Origin: Gaiellaceae bacterium
Lineage (GTDB): Bacteria > Actinomycetota > Thermoleophilia > Gaiellales > Gaiellaceae
DNA: 40,083 nt
Assembly (NCBI GenBank): GCA_030446625.1
Contig: JAUJMY010000009.1
Location: 59,621-99,703 of the forward strand
Reading direction: 5' to 3'
Shown here piece by piece: positions 31,493 to 39,930 of the stretch. Under the pieces are notes generated by a model. It made no database searches. It saw only the letters and a list, made by a program, of their open reading frames with translations, and was not told where the DNA came from. How positions within the stretch are numbered: position 1 is the stretch's first letter; each line of letters starts with the position of its first letter. The translations under genes and the position numbers were made by a program.

Positions 31493-32187
31493 GCACGACC
31501 ACCGCCAAGCCCGACGCCGCCGCGCCCGCGCGCCTGCTCACGATCGGCACCGTCTGCCGGCGGCTGAAGCCGGAGTTCCCGGACATCTCGATCTCGAAGA
31601 TCCGCTACCTCGAGGACCAGGGGCTCCTGACCCCGCGGCGCACGCAGGGCGGCTACCGGCTCTTCGGCGAGGACGACGTCGACCGGCTGCGGACGATCCT
31701 CCAGCTCCAGCGCGACGAGTTCCTGCCTCTCCGGGTCATTCGGCAGGAGCTCGCGTCGCCGGGAGCGGCCGAGCGCAAGCGGAGGCGAGCCGGGATTGGC
31801 GTGCGCGCGGACGTGGTGGGGCTCCCAGAGCTCTGCGACGGCGCGTCCATCGCCGCCGAGCTCGCGCGGGAGCTCGTGGAGTTCGGGCTGCTCGCGCCGC
31901 GCGTCGACGCCGGCGAGCGCCGCTACGGCGAGAGCGACGTGGCGATCGCGACCGCCGCCGGAAACCTGTCGCGGTTCGGGATCGCGCCGCGGCACCTGCG
32001 CGCGTTCCGGACCGCCGCCGATCGAGAGGCCGGTCTGCTCGACACGGTCGTCGCGCCGTCGCTGCGCTCTCGGAGCCCGGAGCGCCGCCAGGCGGCGGTC
32101 GAAGATCTCCAGACCCTCGGCGAGCTCGCGCAGGAGCTCTCGCAGCTTCTTTTCTGGCGCGCACTCCGACAGCAGGCGGGCGACTGA
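31489..32187 (+). CDS. ftsR: MerR-family regulator FtsR (Rv1828-like)
   Basis: A 232-aa protein. Residues ~17-85 are a winged MerR HTH ([20 protein letters not shown], then [23 protein letters not shown] and a [19 protein letters not shown] helix). The C-terminal ~130 residues are helical with no ligand-binding Cys pattern, as in Rv1828/FtsR, which control cell division genes including ftsZ in corynebacteria. Start and stop overlap garA and apt (ATGA both sides), so the three are one translationally coupled unit. The inverted repeat at 30675 may be its operator. Confidence 0.85.
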   Translation: MSTTTAKPDAAAPARLLTIGTVCRRLKPEFPDISISKIRYLEDQGLLTPRRTQGGYRLFGEDDVDRLRTILQLQRDEFLPLRVIRQELASPGAAERKRRRAGIGVRADVVGLPELCDGASIAAELARELVEFGLLAPRVDAGERRYGESDVAIATAAGNLSRFGIAPRHLRAFRTAADREAGLLDTVVAPSLRSRSPERRQAAVEDLQTLGELAQELSQLLFWRALRQQAGD

Positions 32188-32703
32188 TGGCCGTCCAGCT
32201 GCAGGCGAAGATCCGCGACGTCCCCGACTTCCCGACCCCGGGCGTCGGCTTCAAGGACGTCTCGCCGCTGCTGGCGGACCCCGACGCGCTCGCGCACGCG
32301 ATCGACCAGCTCGCGGACTGGTCGCGGGCGAAGCGGCCGGACGTGGTCGTGGGCGCAGAGGCGCGCGGGTTCATCCTGGGTGCCGCGATCGCGCGCGCCG
32401 CGGGCTGCGGCTTCGTTCCGGCCCGTCGGCCGGGAAGCTCCCGCCCGAGACGATCAGCGCGACCTACGCGCTGGAGTACGGGCAGAACTCGCTCGAGCTG
32501 AACGCGGGCGCGATCGGCCACGGCGCGCGCGTCCTGATCCACGACGACGTCCTCGCGACGGGCGGAACGGTCGCCGCGATCGGGGGCTCGTCGAGCAGCT
32601 CGGCGGCGAGGTCGTCGGCACCTGCTTCATCATCGAGCTGGGCTTCCTGAACGGACGCGACAAGCTCGCGGGCTACGACGTCCACTCGCTGATCACCTAC
32701 TAG
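32187..32703 (+). CDS. apt: Adenine phosphoribosyltransferase, two homopolymer frameshifts
   Basis: Purine salvage enzyme forming AMP from adenine and PRPP. The first frame covers [20 protein letters not shown] and [21 protein letters not shown] missing G at 32432-32434 shifts to [20 protein letters not shown] and the PRPP loop [19 protein letters not shown] second missing G at 32582-32586 shifts to [20 protein letters not shown] and DVHSLITY before TAG. Corrected length is 172 aa, normal for Apt. Both breaks are in G runs, so a sequencing error is more likely than a pseudogene. His in place of the usual hydrophobic residue in VLIHDD is a small oddity. Confidence 0.85.
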
Positions 32704-32749
32704 TAGGGCCCTCGTCCGTGCCGTCCGCGGTGCCGACTACAACGTCACC

Positions 32750-33343
32750 ATGTACGACGCCCTGAGGAGCAGGTACGTTCTCCTGCCCCGCGCGCGGCGA
32801 GACGCACGTCTCGCTCTCGGCGTTCCGCGCGCTCGAGCGGCTACCGGGCGCCGCGCACCCGGCGGTCTACCGGATCAGCTTCGCGTGTCCGTGCGGGGAC
32901 GAGCACCCGGGGCTCGTCTCGCACGACGACCTCGACTGGGCGCCGCTCGGCTTCGGCGCTGGTGCGTTCCTCAACCTGATGACGGAACGCGTCGAGCCCG
33001 TCGCGAACGAGCTCAGCGATCTCGCGGCGCGGCGGATCGGCGCGGGGAGTGGCCGTGGAGCTTCTTCTGCTACCCGGAGGAGCGGCCGCGGCCCGTCTTT
33101 CCGTCCGCGTTCTTCCTGCTCGCGCCGGGTGACGGCTCCCTCGGCCTCGCCGTCCGCTGCCCGGCCTGCAGCGCGGTGTCCGTGAACCTCGTCTCGCCGG
33201 TGCACGTGGACGTGCCGTTCCACCACGACGCCCGAGTGGGCGTCGTCGAGCACGTCTTCGGCGACGACGTGACGGCGGCGGTCGAGCAGTTCCGCGCGGA
33301 GCTCGACTCCGCGCGCTTCGACGCGCGACGACTCGAGCTGTAG
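32750..33343 (+). CDS. Conserved hypothetical protein with CPC and CPAC cysteine pairs
   Basis: ATG 32750 opens MYDALRSRYVLLP. An extra C in 32786-32789 shifts to GETHVSLSAFRALERLPGAA, YRISFACPCGDEHPGLVSHD and LDWAPLGF. A missing G in 33044-33047 shifts to WPWSFFCYPEERPRPVFPSA and VRCPACSAVSVNLVSPVHVD, and the frame closes with RRLEL at 33343. About 197 aa when corrected. The CPC and CPAC pairs suggest metal or disulfide binding. The family is not recognised. Strong composition through both shifts argues for a real gene damaged by sequence error. Confidence 0.65.
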   Translation: MYDALRSRYVLLPRARRDARLALGVPRARAATGRRAPGGLPDQLRVSVRGRAPGARLARRPRLGAARLRRWCVPQPDDGTRRARRERAQRSRGAADRRGEWPWSFFCYPEERPRPVFPSAFFLLAPGDGSLGLAVRCPACSAVSVNLVSPVHVDVPFHHDARVGVVEHVFGDDVTAAVEQFRAELDSARFDARRLEL

Positions 33344-33385
33344 GCGCACGTGTAGAGCACGGGCCCGGCGGGAATCACGCCGCCG

Positions 33386-33961
33386 ATGTACGGCTTGACG
33401 CGCGGGGCGATGACCCTTCTCGGCGCCGCGATCACGGGCTTCCTGATCTGGCTCGCCTCCCAGTTCGACCGGGACGAGAGCGGCGAGTACTGGCCGTTCG
33501 TCGGGCTCCTCGCCGCGGCGGGGCTGACGATCGCCGTCTCGCAGCTGCTCGGCGGGTGGACGAAGTGGGGCTGGCCGCGGGTCTCCCGGGAGCGTGTTCT
33601 TGCTCGGCTTCCTGCCGGCGCTCGTCGCCGGCGCGCTCGTCCTCCTCGCCGCGCAGCCGGACGACGGCGGCTTCGGCGCGGGCTGGGCGGACGCCGTGGG
33701 GCTCGGCGGCCTCGCTGACGACCTGGACGAGCTCGTGCCGGCGATCGCGTTCGCGCTCGGGCTCGTGTTCGGGCTGACGTTCGACACGACGGGGCGGCGG
33801 CCGCGGAGGAGGTCGACGTGCGAGGGGGCGCGGCGCCTGTCGCGGCGCCGGCGCGCGATCCGGCCGGCGAGCGGCGCGACGAGCACGCGGCGCGCGGCGA
33901 GCCGGAGCCGGAACCACCGCCGCGCGAGGGCACGCCGCCGCGAGCGCGCGACGTGACGTAG
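33386..33961 (+). CDS. Hypothetical membrane protein with charged tail, frameshifts
   Basis: Starts MYGLTRGAMTLLGAAITGFL, with about four hydrophobic segments (GLLAAAGLTIAVSQLLGGW, then after a shift at 33585-33587 FLLGFLPALVAGALVLLAAQ and LVPAIAFALGLVFGLTF). After a further shift in the G run 33791-33794 it ends in a Pro/Glu/Arg tail (GEPEPEPPPREGTPPRARDV) at TAG 33961. No family is recognised. Both breaks are in C or G runs. Confidence 0.6.
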
Positions 33962-34019
33962 GAACTTTTCCCTCCGATCAGGGATCTTCCGCGCGCCGCG
34001 CGGCGGCGATAGAAGGAGC

Positions 34020-34217
34020 ATGACCGCCGCAGCCGCTCAGCCGCAGGGCGTACGAGGAAACGAGCTCCTCCTCGCACACTGCGCCGCTCTCGAACTTCGC
34101 GACGTCCGCGCTTCCGCGGTCGAGCGGCTCGAGCAGGCCGTCGGGCGCGACCTCACGCAGCTGCTTCTGCGCGCGCTCGCCGCGAAGCGGTCGCCCGCCA
34201 TGCGCTTCGCCGCGTAG
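34020..34217 (+). CDS. Small hypothetical protein
   Basis: ATG 34020 has AAGGAG directly upstream. The 65-aa protein has a helical core (ELLLAHCAALELRDVRASAV, then ERLEQAVGRDLTQLLLRALA). I have seen similar short proteins in Thermoleophilia, with unknown function. It converges on the gene at 34222. Confidence 0.6.
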   Translation: MTAAAAQPQGVRGNELLLAHCAALELRDVRASAVERLEQAVGRDLTQLLLRALAAKRSPAMRFAA

Positions 34218-34221
34218 CCCG

Positions 34222-34416
34222 CTAGCGCCTCAGCTGCTCCTCGCCGTAGATCCGGACGTAGAGGAAGATCGCCCCCGCCGCGACGGCCGCGACGATGAAT
34301 GCCGTCGCCGCGTCGACGCCGATCGCGATCGACCCCAGCAGGATGAAGAGGCCGAGCCCGAACGCCCACAGGAACGAGATCACGCCGTGGTCGAAGCTGG
34401 GGGGTCGGAGGTGCAC
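34222..34416 (-). CDS. Small two-helix membrane protein
   Basis: A 64-aa protein from ATG 34416 with two TM segments (VISFLWAFGLGLFILLGSIA and FIVAAVAAGAIFLYVRI) and a short basic end (YGEEQLRR). No family is recognised. Confidence 0.6.
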   Translation of the reverse strand: MHLRPPSFDHGVISFLWAFGLGLFILLGSIAIGVDAATAFIVAAVAAGAIFLYVRIYGEEQLRR

Positions 34417-34778
34417 CGCGCGCCGATGCTACAGAGGCAGGGGGATCCGGCGCGGAGCGGCGTGCGTACGCGCGCGCGAACGGGACCAAAGGAAATTCGC
34501 CGAGCCGGTTGCGCTTTCGTCCGCCGCCCCCGCTGACTTTCCGCTTCCGCGTACGGCCTCCGTGTGCGGCTTCGACCTACTCGCGCTCCGTGCTCGGCGC
34601 AAGCGAGAATCTAGGGCGCGTGCGGCGGCGGTTCAAGGGCGGCGGCGACGCTTTTGCCGCTCTTTGCGAAAAGTTCAGTTGTCCACATTTCCACAGCAAT
34701 TCGTTCAGCTTGTGGGGAACTTCTGTGGAAAGGATCGCGCCAGCCTAACGCGCGCTCGCGGCCGACGCTGACCGTACG
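34417..34778. other. 361-bp gene-free region before uppP
   Basis: No protein-like frame is convincing in either strand. The right half has clearly lower GC than its surroundings and contains the DnaA-box-like cluster at 34679-34731. Confidence 0.6.
34679..34731. promoter_or_regulatory. Cluster of DnaA-box-like 9-mers
   Basis: TTGTCCACA (34679-34687) matches the actinobacterial DnaA box. TTTCCACAG (34688-34696) abuts it. On the other strand CTTGTGGGG (34709-34717) and CTGTGGAAA (34723-34731) are related; the latter is the exact reverse complement of TTTCCACAG. Four sites in 53 bp, in a locally AT-richer segment, suggest DnaA binding. No dnaA or dnaN is nearby. Confidence 0.5.
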
Positions 34779-35726
34779 ATGCCGCGCGTGAAGCGCGCCG
34801 CCGCCTGGCTCGCCGCCGCGGCGGCGATGCTGCTCGCCATCGGTCTCGCGGCGCTCCGCGTGGGCGAGCGGGAGGGCGCGCTGTCGAACTGGCAGGCGCT
34901 CGTGCTGGGACTCGTGCAGGGCCTGACGGAGCTCCTGCCGATCTCCTCCTCAGGGCACCTGATCCTCGTCCCTTGGCTCGGAGACTGGACGTACCTCCAG
35001 GAGAACGACCGCTTCAACCAGACGTTCGACGTCGGGCTCCACCTCGGAACCCTGGTCGCCGTCGTCGCGTACTTCAGGCGAGACGTCGTCACACTGACGT
35101 CCGCGTGGTTTCGGAGCGTCCTACGTCGCGCGATCACGACGCCGGAGGAGCGGGTCGCGTGGCTCGTCGCCGTCGCGACGGTGCCCGCGGCGATCGTCGG
35201 CGGGCTCGGGGAGACGGTGATCGCGGACCGGCTGGGCGAGCCGTGGCAGATCGCGATCCTGCTCGCCGTCTTCGGCGTCGTTCTCTGGGCTGCGGACCGG
35301 CGCGAGCCGCGGCGGCAGATGTCCGACCTCGGACTCGGAACGGCACTCGGCGTGGGGCTGGCGCAGAGCCTCGCGCTCGCGCCGGGCGTGTCGCGGAGCG
35401 GGATCACGATCTCGGCGGCGCGCTTCCTCGGCCTCGACCGCGATGCCGCCGCCCGACTCTCGTTCCTGCTCCTGATCCCGATCACGTTCGGCGCGGTCGT
35501 GTTCAAGGGGCTCTCCGACGTCCTGCTCGGGGACCTCCCGCCGGGATCCTTGGGGCCCTTCGTCGTCGGGACGATCGCCGCCGCCGTCAGCGGGCTCGGC
35601 GCGATCTGGGGGCTGCTCGGGTACGTCCGCCGGCACGACTACTCGGTGTTCGTCCTCTACCGGCTGCTCGTCGCGGCAGCCATCCTGCTGTTGATCGCCG
35701 CAAACGTGCGGCCGCCGGGCTTCTAG
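34779..35726 (+). CDS. uppP: Undecaprenyl-diphosphatase
   Basis: Integral membrane phosphatase (BacA type) that recycles undecaprenyl diphosphate to the monophosphate carrier. Motif 1 GLVQGLTELLPISSSGHLIL and motif 2 PGVSRSGITISAARF are intact, and about eight TM helices are visible. The 315-aa length includes a ~36-residue N-terminal extension with an extra hydrophobic helix (AAAWLAAAAAMLLAIGLAAL) before the normal start of the family. Internal GTG 34788 would shorten it by only three residues. It works with uppS (284) at opposite ends of the window. Confidence 0.95.
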   Translation: MPRVKRAAAWLAAAAAMLLAIGLAALRVGEREGALSNWQALVLGLVQGLTELLPISSSGHLILVPWLGDWTYLQENDRFNQTFDVGLHLGTLVAVVAYFRRDVVTLTSAWFRSVLRRAITTPEERVAWLVAVATVPAAIVGGLGETVIADRLGEPWQIAILLAVFGVVLWAADRREPRRQMSDLGLGTALGVGLAQSLALAPGVSRSGITISAARFLGLDRDAAARLSFLLLIPITFGAVVFKGLSDVLLGDLPPGSLGPFVVGTIAAAVSGLGAIWGLLGYVRRHDYSVFVLYRLLVAAAILLLIAANVRPPGF

Positions 35727-36632
35727 GTGGGGTCGCGACCGGTCGCGATGGCCGTCGCGGGCGCGGTGTGCATCGCGTTCTCCGGGATCCTCGTGCGGCT
35801 CGCCGACGTGCCGCCTTCGAGCGCGGCGGTCTTCCGGTGCGCGTACGCGCTGCCGATGCTCGCGGTCCTGGCGGCGTGGGAGCGGCGGCGGTTCGGGCCG
35901 CGTGCGCGACGGCAGCGCGTGCTCGCGTGGGCGGCGGGGCTCCTGTTCGCGGTCGACCTCGTCGCGTGGCACCACTGCATCGCCGCGGTCGGAGCGGGCC
36001 TCGCGACCGTGCTCGGGAACATCCAGGTCGTGCTCGTCGGCCTCATCGCGTGGGCGGTGCTGCACGAGCGGCCGGGCCGCCGCGTCGTCGCGTCGGTGCC
36101 CGTCGTCCTGGTCGGCGTCGTCCTCATCTCGGGCGTCGTCGGCGCGGACGCCTACGGCGACGATCCGCTGCTCGGCGTCGTCTTCGGCGTCGTCACCGCG
36201 CTCGCGTACTCGGGCTTCCTGCTCGTCCTGCGCGCGGGGAACGCCGACGTGCGCCGGCCGGCGGGGCCGCTCTTCGACGCGACGCTCGCCGCCGGACTCG
36301 GGTCGCTCGTGATCGGGCTGCCGCTTGGGGAGCTCGAGCTGCGCCCGACGTGGCCGGAGCACGCGTGGCTCGTCACGCTCGCGCTCAGCTCGCAGGTCGC
36401 GGGCTGGCTGCTGATCTCGATCACGCTGCCGCGGGTGCCGGCGGCGCTCACGTCCGTCGTCCTGACGCTGCAGCCGGTGCTGGCCGTGGTGCTGGCGATG
36501 CTCCTGCTCGACGAGGCGCCGTCGAGCGTGCAGCTGACGGGGATCGCCGTCGTCCTCGCCGGGATCCTGCTGGCGACGGTGGGGCGGCGGCGCACGCCGG
36601 CGCCGCAGGAGGCGGTCTCTCCTGCGACTTGA
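35727..36632 (+). CDS. EamA-family (DMT) transporter
   Basis: A 301-aa protein with ten TM helices in two EamA repeats (AGAVCIAFSGILVRLADVPP, then after residue ~150 VVFGVVTALAYSGFLLVLRA). It belongs to the drug/metabolite transporter superfamily; substrate unknown. The GTG start directly follows the uppP stop codon, so the two are co-transcribed. A later in-frame ATG at 35748 is possible. Confidence 0.85.
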   Translation: MGSRPVAMAVAGAVCIAFSGILVRLADVPPSSAAVFRCAYALPMLAVLAAWERRRFGPRARRQRVLAWAAGLLFAVDLVAWHHCIAAVGAGLATVLGNIQVVLVGLIAWAVLHERPGRRVVASVPVVLVGVVLISGVVGADAYGDDPLLGVVFGVVTALAYSGFLLVLRAGNADVRRPAGPLFDATLAAGLGSLVIGLPLGELELRPTWPEHAWLVTLALSSQVAGWLLISITLPRVPAALTSVVLTLQPVLAVVLAMLLLDEAPSSVQLTGIAVVLAGILLATVGRRRTPAPQEAVSPAT

Positions 36633-36693
36633 CATAACACAGCTTCTCGTGCGTCGCCGCGGCGGCGCGTTTGGCGCCGGCGCAGGCGCGGGA

Positions 36694-36699
36694 TAGCGT
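36694..36699 (+). promoter_or_regulatory. -10 box for leaderless sigma factor gene
   Basis: TAGCGT ends 6 nt before the ATG at 36706. There is no Shine-Dalgarno sequence in between. Confidence 0.45.
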
Positions 36700-36705
36700 C
36701 CGCGA

Positions 36706-37755
36706 ATGGCTGTCGGCGAGATCGACACGATCCTCGCGAGCGATGAGCTGCGGCCCCTCCTGGAAACGGCGGAGAGCGCCGGACGGCTGCGTCACTCGGA
36801 CTTCGCGGAGATCGTCGAGGCGAACGAGCTCGCGCCGCTCGAGATCGAGGCGCTCCACCGCGCGCTCGAGCAGCGCGGGATCGAGCTCGTCGACGACGCG
36901 GCCGACCACGCGCCGGCGGCGGCGGCCGGCGGCGGCGCCGAGACGACGACCGACGCCCTCCAGCTCTTCCTCCGGGAGGCGTCCCAGCACGCGCTCCTGA
37001 CCGCCGCGCAGGAGGTCGAACTGGCGAAGAAGATCGAGCGCGGCTGCGACGTGTCCAAGCAGCGCATGATCCAATCCAACCTGCGCCTCGTCGTCTCGAT
37101 CGCGAAGCGCTACCGGAACCAGGGCCTCCCGTTCCTCGACCTGATCCAGGAAGGCACGCTCGGCCTGATCCGCGCGGTCGAGAAGTTCGACTGGCGCCGC
37201 GGGTACAAGTTCTCGACCTATGCGACGTGGTGGATCCGGCAGGCCGTCGCCCGCGCGCTCGCCGACAAGGCGCGCACGATCCGCATGCCGGTGCACGTCG
37301 TCGAGCGGCTCCAGAAGATGAACCGCGCGGAGCGAACGCTGTGGACGCAGCTCGGCCGGGAGCCGACGCTCGAGGAGATCGCCGAAGAGGCGAACCTGCC
37401 GGTCGAGCAGGCGCGCGAGGTGCGCGCCGCCGCTCGCGCGTCGACGAGCCTCGACCAGCCCGTCGGCGAGGGCGAGGATGCGGTCTTCGGGGATTTCGTC
37501 GCCGGCGACGACCCCCTCCCGGACGAGGAGGTCGAGACGTCGCTGCGCCACCAGGCGCTCCAGGAGGGGCTCGCGGCGCTTCCCGAGCGTCACCGGCAGG
37601 TGCTGGCGCTGCGCTACGGCCTCCGCGGCGCCGAGCCGAAGACGCTCGAGGAGATCGCGCAGCGGTTCCGGCTGACGCGCGAGCGAGTGCGGCAGATCGA
37701 GGTCGAGGCGCTGAGGCGCCTGGCGTCGCTGCGAGAGCTCGAGGTCGCCCGCTAG
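36706..37755 (+). CDS. RNA polymerase sigma-70 factor, primary type
   Basis: A 349-aa sigma factor. Residues ~1-60 resemble region 1.1 ([20 protein letters not shown]). Region 1.2 begins at [20 protein letters not shown]. Region 2 has [20 protein letters not shown], then [20 protein letters not shown] and [20 protein letters not shown]. Region 3 follows, and region 4 has [15 protein letters not shown] and the [23 protein letters not shown]. With a 1.1-like segment it could be the housekeeping factor. The second sigma gene converges on it, 15 bp away. I leave the symbol empty because I cannot tell which of the two is rpoD. Confidence 0.93.
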   Translation: MAVGEIDTILASDELRPLLETAESAGRLRHSDFAEIVEANELAPLEIEALHRALEQRGIELVDDAADHAPAAAAGGGAETTTDALQLFLREASQHALLTAAQEVELAKKIERGCDVSKQRMIQSNLRLVVSIAKRYRNQGLPFLDLIQEGTLGLIRAVEKFDWRRGYKFSTYATWWIRQAVARALADKARTIRMPVHVVERLQKMNRAERTLWTQLGREPTLEEIAEEANLPVEQAREVRAAARASTSLDQPVGEGEDAVFGDFVAGDDPLPDEEVETSLRHQALQEGLAALPERHRQVLALRYGLRGAEPKTLEEIAQRFRLTRERVRQIEVEALRRLASLRELEVAR

Positions 37756-37770
37756 CCCGCGGAGTCCGAC

Positions 37771-38820
37771 TCAGGCGCGGAGATAGAGCTCGAGGTCCGG
37801 CGCGACCGCGCGCAGCTCGCGCAACGCCTTCGCCTCGAGCTGGCGGACGCGCTCGCGTGTGATCCCGAGACCTACGCCCACCTCTTCGAGCGTCCGCGGC
37901 GACTCCCCGTCGAGACCGAACCGGAGCGCGAGCACGTGGCGCATGCGCGGGTTCAGGCTGCGCAGCGCCTCCACCAGCTCCCGCGACCGGAGCCGGTCCG
38001 ACGTCGTCTCCTCCGGCTGGTCGCACTTCGTGTCCTCGACGAGGTCGCCGTAGAGGCTCTCCCCGTCGCCGACGGGCGTCTCGAGGCTCACGGGATCCTC
38101 GACGAGGTCGAGCAGCTCGTGGACGCGCGCGACCGGAAGGCCGCTCTCGTGCGCGAGCTCCTCGGCGTTCGGGTCGCGGTTCAGCTTCTGCGTCAGCACG
38201 CGTCGCGCCCGCATCACGCGCCGCACCTGGTCGGCGACGTGAACGGGTAGCCGGATCGTGCGGCCCTGGTCGGCGAGCGCGCGGTTGACCGCCTGCCGGA
38301 TCCACCAGGTCGCGTACGTCGAGAGCTTGTAGCCCATCCGGTAGTCGAACTTCTCGACCGCGCGGATCAGGCCCAGGTTCCCTTCCTGGATCAGGTCGAG
38401 TAGCGGGACGCCCGCCTTCGTGTAGTTGCGCGTGATCGACATCACGAGCCGGAGGTTCGACTCGATCAGCTTCCGCTTGGCGCTCTCGTCGCCCTCGTCC
38501 TTGCGGCGCGCGAGCTCGCGTTCCTCCGCCGCCGTGAGCAGCCGACCGTCGCCGATCTGGCGGACGTACAGCTTCAGCGGATCTTGCGTGGGCTCCGGGG
38601 CGACGCGCGCCGCGGGAGCGAGGTCGTCGTCGTCGGGCTCGTCGTCGTCCTCGCGCCGATCCGTGGCAAGCGGCGGCACGAGCTCCAGCCGCGGCTCGGG
38701 CACCGGCGGCTCGAAAACTGGCTGGCGGAGCGACGGTGCTTCCACCCAGGACGTATCGGCCTCGCTCGCACACCCCTTGAGGACGCGGGTGTCCCGAACG
38801 AGGGATCCGCCGGCTTGCAA
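37771..38820 (-). CDS. RNA polymerase sigma-70 factor, second primary-like
   Basis: About 349 aa from a TTG at 38820; GTG 38745 is an alternative start. The N-terminus lacks region 1.1 and instead has an acidic stretch ([20 protein letters not shown]). Region 1.2 is [20 protein letters not shown]. Region 2 has [40 protein letters not shown] and [20 protein letters not shown]. Region 4 has [20 protein letters not shown] and [20 protein letters not shown]. It is clearly paralogous to the neighbour. TTGACG (about 38872) lies upstream with a TTAGGC-like box ~18 nt on. It may be a group 2 sigma factor. Confidence 0.9.
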   Translation of the reverse strand: MQAGGSLVRDTRVLKGCASEADTSWVEAPSLRQPVFEPPVPEPRLELVPPLATDRREDDDEPDDDDLAPAARVAPEPTQDPLKLYVRQIGDGRLLTAAEERELARRKDEGDESAKRKLIESNLRLVMSITRNYTKAGVPLLDLIQEGNLGLIRAVEKFDYRMGYKLSTYATWWIRQAVNRALADQGRTIRLPVHVADQVRRVMRARRVLTQKLNRDPNAEELAHESGLPVARVHELLDLVEDPVSLETPVGDGESLYGDLVEDTKCDQPEETTSDRLRSRELVEALRSLNPRMRHVLALRFGLDGESPRTLEEVGVGLGITRERVRQLEAKALRELRAVAPDLELYLRA

Positions 38821-38937
38821 GGAATCTCTAAACGTTGCCGCCCGCGCCTAACCGTGGCGCGGCGGCAGCCGTCAAGAGTTACAGGGCGTCCCTCCGGGGC
38901 GCCTTGGAGCTGTTGCGGATGCGTCCGAGGAAGCGGG

Positions 38938-38943
38938 TACGGT
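38938..38943 (+). promoter_or_regulatory. -10 box for the glutamine amidotransferase gene
   Basis: TACGGT ends 7 nt before the ATG at 38951; no Shine-Dalgarno. Confidence 0.35.
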
Positions 38944-38950
38944 CGACACG

Positions 38951-39739
38951 ATGTGCGGAATTGCCGGATACAGCCTGAGCAGCGCGAGCCGCGTGAACCG
39001 GAGGCTCGCGGCGCAGGCCCTGCTCGCGGGCATCGCCGAGCGCGGCGCCGACGCCGTCGGGTACGCGTGGCGCGGCGAGCAGGCGCCTGTGCACGTCTAC
39101 AAGCAGCGTTCCGGAGCGACGGCGCTCCTCGACGAGATCGAGATTCCCGGCGACGCGACGCAGGTGCTCGTGCACGTGCGCGACTACACCAAGGGCCATC
39201 CGTCGATCGCGGCGAACAACCACCCCGTCCGCCACGGGCAGGTCGTCGGCATCCACAACGGGATCATCGTGAACGACGAGGAGATCTTCGCCGCGCACGG
39301 CTTCCAGCGCGCCGCTCCCGAGATGACGGTCGACTCGGAGGCGATCTTCGCGCTCGCCGAGCTCGCGCGAGGACGTGCGCACGCGTTCGAGGAGCTGCGT
39401 GGCTCGATGGCGACCGCGTGGCTCGACGAACGGCGGCCGGGCGTGATCTTCGTCGGCCGCGCAGTCGGGCGCCCGCTCTGGCTCGGACGCGGCCGGAACG
39501 AGATCTTCTTCGCCTCGACGCGCGAGGCGCTCGAGGTCGTGGAGCGGTACGTGCGGATGACGCTGACGAAGCGCGAGGTCGCCGAGGGCTCCGTTGTGGC
39601 GCTCTGCGACGGCCGCGTCGCGTGGAGCGAGCGCTTCGCCGCCGACCGCTCCTACGACGAGCCGCCGCTTCCGGCCGTGCGCGCGCCGCAGGAGGGCGCG
39701 TCGTGCCTCCAGCGGCTCGCTGCGCTCGCCGCCGCCTAG
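38951..39739 (+). CDS. Stand-alone class II glutamine amidotransferase domain
   Basis: A 262-aa protein consisting only of an N-terminal-nucleophile (Ntn) glutaminase. Catalytic Cys2 (MCGIAGYSLS) is exposed after Met removal. HVRDYTKGHPSIAANNHPVR and VGIHNGIIVNDEEIFAAHGF form the ammonia site, and DSEAIFAL the glutamine pocket. Later strands are GSMATAWLDERRPGVIFVGR and PLWLGRGRNEIFFASTREAL. No synthetase or phosphoribosyltransferase domain follows, unlike GlmS, PurF or AsnB. The acceptor partner is unknown. It is divergent from the second sigma gene. Confidence 0.85.
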   Translation: MCGIAGYSLSSASRVNRRLAAQALLAGIAERGADAVGYAWRGEQAPVHVYKQRSGATALLDEIEIPGDATQVLVHVRDYTKGHPSIAANNHPVRHGQVVGIHNGIIVNDEEIFAAHGFQRAAPEMTVDSEAIFALAELARGRAHAFEELRGSMATAWLDERRPGVIFVGRAVGRPLWLGRGRNEIFFASTREALEVVERYVRMTLTKREVAEGSVVALCDGRVAWSERFAADRSYDEPPLPAVRAPQEGASCLQRLAALAAA

Positions 39740-39930
39740 CGCGCCGCGAGCGTTCCGTCCGCTGCGACGTCCATCCCGTCCTCCCGTAGCCGTTCGCGGA
39801 TCAGGAACTGGAACGTCGACCACGCGCCCCGGCGCGCGTCGAACATCCGGTACACCTGCCACTCGGTGAGCAGCGAGGCGTCGCGGCGCCGCGCCGCTGT
39901 CCAGTCCGCGAACTTCGGCAGGCGCCCGCC
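39736..39930 (-). CDS. C-terminal end of a hypothetical protein (partial)
   Basis: The minus strand encodes LPKFADWTAARRRDASLLTE, then WQVYRMFDARRGAWSTFQFL and IRERLREDGMDVAADGTLAA before TAG at 39736-39738. Coding composition fades into the low-complexity tail, so the 5' part is lost. No family is recognised. Its stop overlaps the stop of the amidotransferase gene. Confidence 0.5.
   Translation of the reverse strand, partial: GGRLPKFADWTAARRRDASLLTEWQVYRMFDARRGAWSTFQFLIRERLREDGMDVAADGTLAAR

Noticed and set aside
36152..38773. Long minus-strand frame across both sigma factor genes
   Set aside because: Arg/Ala/Pro-rich mirror frame; real sigma factors occupy both strands here.
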